DNA from: Kaistella soli
Lineage (GTDB): Bacteria; Bacteroidota; Bacteroidia; Flavobacteriales; Weeksellaceae
Length of the DNA: 64,000 nucleotides
Assembly (NCBI RefSeq): GCF_019038595.1
Contig: NZ_JAHOPF010000001.1
Coordinates: forward strand, 62,001-126,000
Direction of reading: 5' to 3'
Shown in pieces: positions 62,201 through 64,000 of the stretch (within the stretch, counting starts at the first letter, position 1; every line of letters begins with the position of its first letter). The position numbers and the translations under genes are program-made. The notes beneath the pieces were generated by a model. The model was not told where the DNA came from and searched no databases. It saw nothing but the letters and a program-made list of their open reading frames with translations.

Positions 62201-63216
62201 ATTATCACATGCCGCATATTTCCGGTCTGGAAACCATTGAGAAAATCAAGAAAATGTTCAGCAGCCAGGAAGAATTGTCACCTTTGGTGGTGCTGCATAC
62301 TTCCTCAGAAGAGCATGAGGTCATCAATGCTTTCAGAAAGGACGAAAAATCTTACTGCCTCCTCAAACCGATTAAATCTGAAGAACTTTATAATACCCTG
62401 AGACGTGCGGTGCAGCACACCGTAAGGGATGCAGGCGAAATCAGCTCTGCACAGGAAAAATCTCAGGCCTCATTATTCCCTTCAGCCTTGAAGGTGTTAT
62501 TGGTGGACGACAATCCGGTGAACATGGTATTGAACAGTAAAATGATGCAGGCCATCATGCCGGATGCCGATTTAACCGAAAAAACCGACGGTCTTCAGGC
62601 ACTTGAAGCGTGCAGGGAAGAAACTTTCGGCTTGGTACTGATGGATGTTCAGATGCCCGTGATGGATGGGATCGAAGCCACCAGACAGATCAGGATGCTG
62701 TCCGGATATCTCCAGGTTCCCATTATAGGAGTTACTGCCGGCAATGTACTTGGAGAAAAGGAAAAATGCCTGGAGGCAGGAATGGATGATTTCTTGCCGA
62801 AACCACTGAGACAGGCCGATCTTTCCGAAATGTTACAGAAGCATCTCACCCGCGAAACAGAGAAAATACCTGCATCTTCAATCCAGCTGGAAAAGCATTT
62901 GAGTCTCGACCATCTCAATGAGCAGGTCGGCGATGATGAGGCGTTCCAGGAAATGTTCTTAAATTTGGTCCTCCAGGAACTGAGCAGCTCTGAAGAAAAT
63001 CTAAAAGCGGCAGCAGACCAAAAAGATACAGAAGAACTGAAAAAAATACTCCATAAACTCAAGGGAACTGCCGGAACTGCCGGACTGTTCAGACTGGCAG
63101 AAATGGCCGGTAAATGGGAAAAAGAACTGGATCTTCCTGAATATTCAGCGCTTCACGGAGCGGTTGTTCAGGAGATCAGAACGGGGCTTGAATTAATTAA
63201 GGAACTGATAAATTAG
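59299..63216 (+). CDS. Soluble hybrid histidine kinase: GAF, four PAS, HisKA, HATPase, two REC, HPt
   Basis: A 1305-residue protein without membrane helices. The N-terminal GAF domain (residues 1-155, with VGMDLDFVDRENTICQYAI) is followed by about four PAS domains (170-665). HisKA has FLANMSHEIRTPLNG at about 675; the ATPase has DTGIGIP and GGTGLGLT. Two receivers (phospho-Asp in ILMDYHMP and LVLMDVQMP) and a C-terminal HPt domain with HKLKGTAGT complete a full phosphorelay. Downstream lies a single-domain response regulator that may accept phosphate. Signal probably intracellular redox or light-type cofactors; unproven. Confidence 0.92.
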   Translation: MISYPFPENEEERIKKLEFFNLLHLGKDPELDVFAEGACLIADCPASLIAMMEEKTQTIQSCVGMDLDFVDRENTICQYAIASREVLIINDTFQDPRSSQNPLVIAGGIRFYAGVPLIDEEGFALGTLCVIDYQPKTISEKQISSLKKMGEAITKILIGKKKNLQAEYFQETFSITNNLICVLDNSFKLKEVNPSFEETFGLKKHEAVDQNFLSILGDGGEELRRLMNNFPGNEDELVFTATTRTAGNHPAVIEWHLKQNQNHTEIFCFGRNITRLVEENQKLEISERRFRNFFENAIGLMSMHDMEGNILAVNEKGRETLNYSEEETKGLTLKKLMPAQHWPFLEQYLERVKENGEDVGNMVLKTKEGKEIIWMYHNMVETDEKGNPYVMSTALNITERVALEKDLMHTRKILEQTSEVAQVGGWEVNLKNNTVFWSRSAREIHKVSRDFVPDLENALNFYGEENGERMRFLFTRAVTEGFAYDEEVKLKRQDGMEIWVRVKGIPEFENGVCTKIFGIIQDIDAFKNTYLELAKKEAMLQSFVSDVPNAVAMFDRDLNYLTVSKNWMDEFSMNGMELIGRHIFEISPNAPEERKKIYRDALRGKNYKDEDLTIQVPGKEEPQHYHLEVSPWYLSEKVVGGIIVSAQNMTEVVNANAELKKAKETADLANRAKSEFLANMSHEIRTPLNGVIGFSDLLLKTPLNEMQTQYLNYINESGESLLSIITDILDFSKIESGKMELLIDRSNVYDLVSQVVNVILYQSQRKGIELLLNIEQGLPKTLFLDESRIKQVLINLLGNAVKFTEHGEIELKVEKLSMDAEKVTLRFAVRDTGIGIPLDKQQRIFDAFTQEDSSVSKRFGGTGLGLTISNNILKYMGSQLTLTSEVANGSVFCFEIEIPYEANGAEENTDLEDLPVKNVLIVDDNENNRIIMQHMLAYKNIGSKLAANGLEALDILTKGERFDVILMDYHMPHISGLETIEKIKKMFSSQEELSPLVVLHTSSEEHEVINAFRKDEKSYCLLKPIKSEELYNTLRRAVQHTVRDAGEISSAQEKSQASLFPSALKVLLVDDNPVNMVLNSKMMQAIMPDADLTEKTDGLQALEACREETFGLVLMDVQMPVMDGIEATRQIRMLSGYLQVPIIGVTAGNVLGEKEKCLEAGMDDFLPKPLRQADLSEMLQKHLTRETEKIPASSIQLEKHLSLDHLNEQVGDDEAFQEMFLNLVLQELSSSEENLKAAADQKDTEELKKILHKLKGTAGTAGLFRLAEMAGKWEKELDLPEYSALHGAVVQEIRTGLELIKELIN

Positions 63217-63223
63217 AAGAATT

Positions 63224-63577
63224 ATGTTGATTTTAATCGCGGAAGACGACGAACTTATTTTAAAGACCATTGAACATAAATTAGTAAAAGAAGGCTGTGA
63301 AGTGATCCTCACCCGCAACGGAAAAGAAGCCATAGAAACCATACAGAATACTGAGGTAGACCTGATCATTACCGATATCATGATGCCTTTTGCATCCGGA
63401 ATTGAAATTCTTTCCGCGGTGCAGAAAACTGGCAGAAAAACCCCTGTGATTATGCTTTCCAGCATGGGTCAGGAAGAAGTGGTGCTCAATGCTTTCGGGC
63501 TGGGCGCTGCCGACTTTATCGTGAAGCCTTTCAGCCCCAATGAGCTGATGCTGAGGATCAAAAGGTTTACTGTTTAA
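63224..63577 (+). CDS. Response regulator, receiver domain only
   Basis: A 117-residue REC domain with IAEDDELILK, phospho-Asp in LIITDIMMPFASG, Ser in MLSSMGQEE and Lys in IVKPFSPNEL. It starts seven bases after the hybrid kinase and is the likely end point of its phosphorelay. Its output must be through protein interaction, possibly with the membrane protein that follows eight bases later. Confidence 0.92.
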   Translation: MLILIAEDDELILKTIEHKLVKEGCEVILTRNGKEAIETIQNTEVDLIITDIMMPFASGIEILSAVQKTGRKTPVIMLSSMGQEEVVLNAFGLGAADFIVKPFSPNELMLRIKRFTV

Positions 63578-63585
63578 ATAATGAT

Positions 63586-64000
63586 ATGGTGCTGCTGAAT
63601 ATTACCATTCACGAACTCTTTCTTACTTTTCTCGGCATGCTGGTCGTGGTGCTGCTGTTAATCATTGCAGTGCTCTTTTACAGCTTCAGCCAGTACAGAG
63701 AACTGCTGCATATTTCTAACTGGTCGCGCATTATCGATAAAAAGGTATCACAAGTTATCGTCTTCGGAAAAGAGGAAAGCGCCGCCGACGGTGAATTTAC
63801 GGAAGTTTCAGACAATCCCTCATTCCGGGATCTCTTTCTCGAAAAGCTCGTAGGCTCAGAGAAAAAATTCTCAGGCACCGCCCACGAAGAAATCAAGGAT
63901 CTTTTCCGTGCGTATAATCTGGAAAAGGAAGCATTCAGCAAGCTCAGCCAAAAAAAAGCCTATCTCATTGCAGGAGGAATTCAGGAACTCACGTCGATGA
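63586..64000 (+). CDS. Membrane-anchored protein, partial (runs off the right edge)
   Basis: A frame of 138 codons from the ATG at 63586 continues past the window end. It begins with one strong transmembrane helix (LFLTFLGMLVVVLLLIIAVL), then a charged cytoplasmic part ending in helices (AFSKLSQKKAYLIAGGIQEL) that could open a HEAT-repeat domain. I recall HEAT-repeat membrane proteins next to glycosyltransferases in this position in flavobacteria, but the diagnostic part is outside. Same operon as the response regulator. Confidence 0.6.
   Translation, partial: MVLLNITIHELFLTFLGMLVVVLLLIIAVLFYSFSQYRELLHISNWSRIIDKKVSQVIVFGKEESAADGEFTEVSDNPSFRDLFLEKLVGSEKKFSGTAHEEIKDLFRAYNLEKEAFSKLSQKKAYLIAGGIQELTSM

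Overview
The window looks like a chromosomal segment of a flavobacterium, most likely a Chryseobacterium-type member of the Weeksellaceae. Several things point there: Bacteroidota-style promoters (TAnnTTTG -7 boxes), type IX secretion C-terminal sorting domains, delta-60 repeat and DUF3494 surface proteins, a Flavo-1-like structured RNA and moderately AT-rich DNA. This assignment is an inference from gene content; no rRNA gene is present.

Layout. 1-7.1 kb is housekeeping and metabolism: a partial MFS transporter, purE, three alpha/beta hydrolases, a fatty acid desaturase, tyrS and a DnaJ/KTSC protein. 7.1-8.3 kb holds a PIN-domain toxin-antitoxin pair and a tandem array of palindromes that carries extra copies of the 3' end of the neighbouring FAD monooxygenase gene. 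8.2-18.8 kb contains the monooxygenase, an alpha-amylase, a GT32 glycosyltransferase, a secreted double-DUF3494 protein, a VWA/AAA ATPase pair, a Crp-type regulator, a GlcG-like protein and a hydroxyisourate hydrolase. 18.8-21.3 kb is a decayed, repeat-rich stretch with a truncated ATPase.

21.3-32.9 kb is a defence island: hsdM, hsdS, a RloC-like anticodon nuclease, a GmrSD-like DUF262/DUF1524 nuclease, hsdR, an HrgA-like protein and a small P-loop NTPase. DNA restriction, tRNA cleavage and probably restriction of modified DNA are combined in one transcription unit. 33-38.2 kb holds an XRE regulator, two paralogous small proteins and a 544-residue protein; the last three share a near-palindromic upstream motif. 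38.2-39.3 kb is non-coding tandem repeats.

39.3-47.2 kb contains rlmF and a six-gene signalling operon (REC, CheB, CheR, REC, a triple-REC hybrid kinase and a REC-kinase) with no flagellar or chemoreceptor genes nearby. 47.3-53.6 kb is mixed: SRPBCC protein, Gfo/Idh dehydrogenase, a short ssb, a helix-hairpin-helix/HRDC-like protein, a Crp regulator with palindromic operators in front of an mdaB-like gene, hisS and an EamA protein. 53.6-57 kb is a compact five-gene operon (TerB-like, coiled-coil membrane protein, VWA lipoprotein, secreted thermonuclease, DUF6804) of unknown role.

58.1-59.1 kb has tRNA-Ala(GGC) followed by five tandem degenerate copies of its 3' part, one unit of which carries a small GIY-YIG nuclease gene. 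The other units look like deletion derivatives, which suggests a tRNA-3'-end-associated mobile element. 59.3-64 kb contains a large hybrid histidine kinase, a response regulator and a truncated membrane protein at the right edge.
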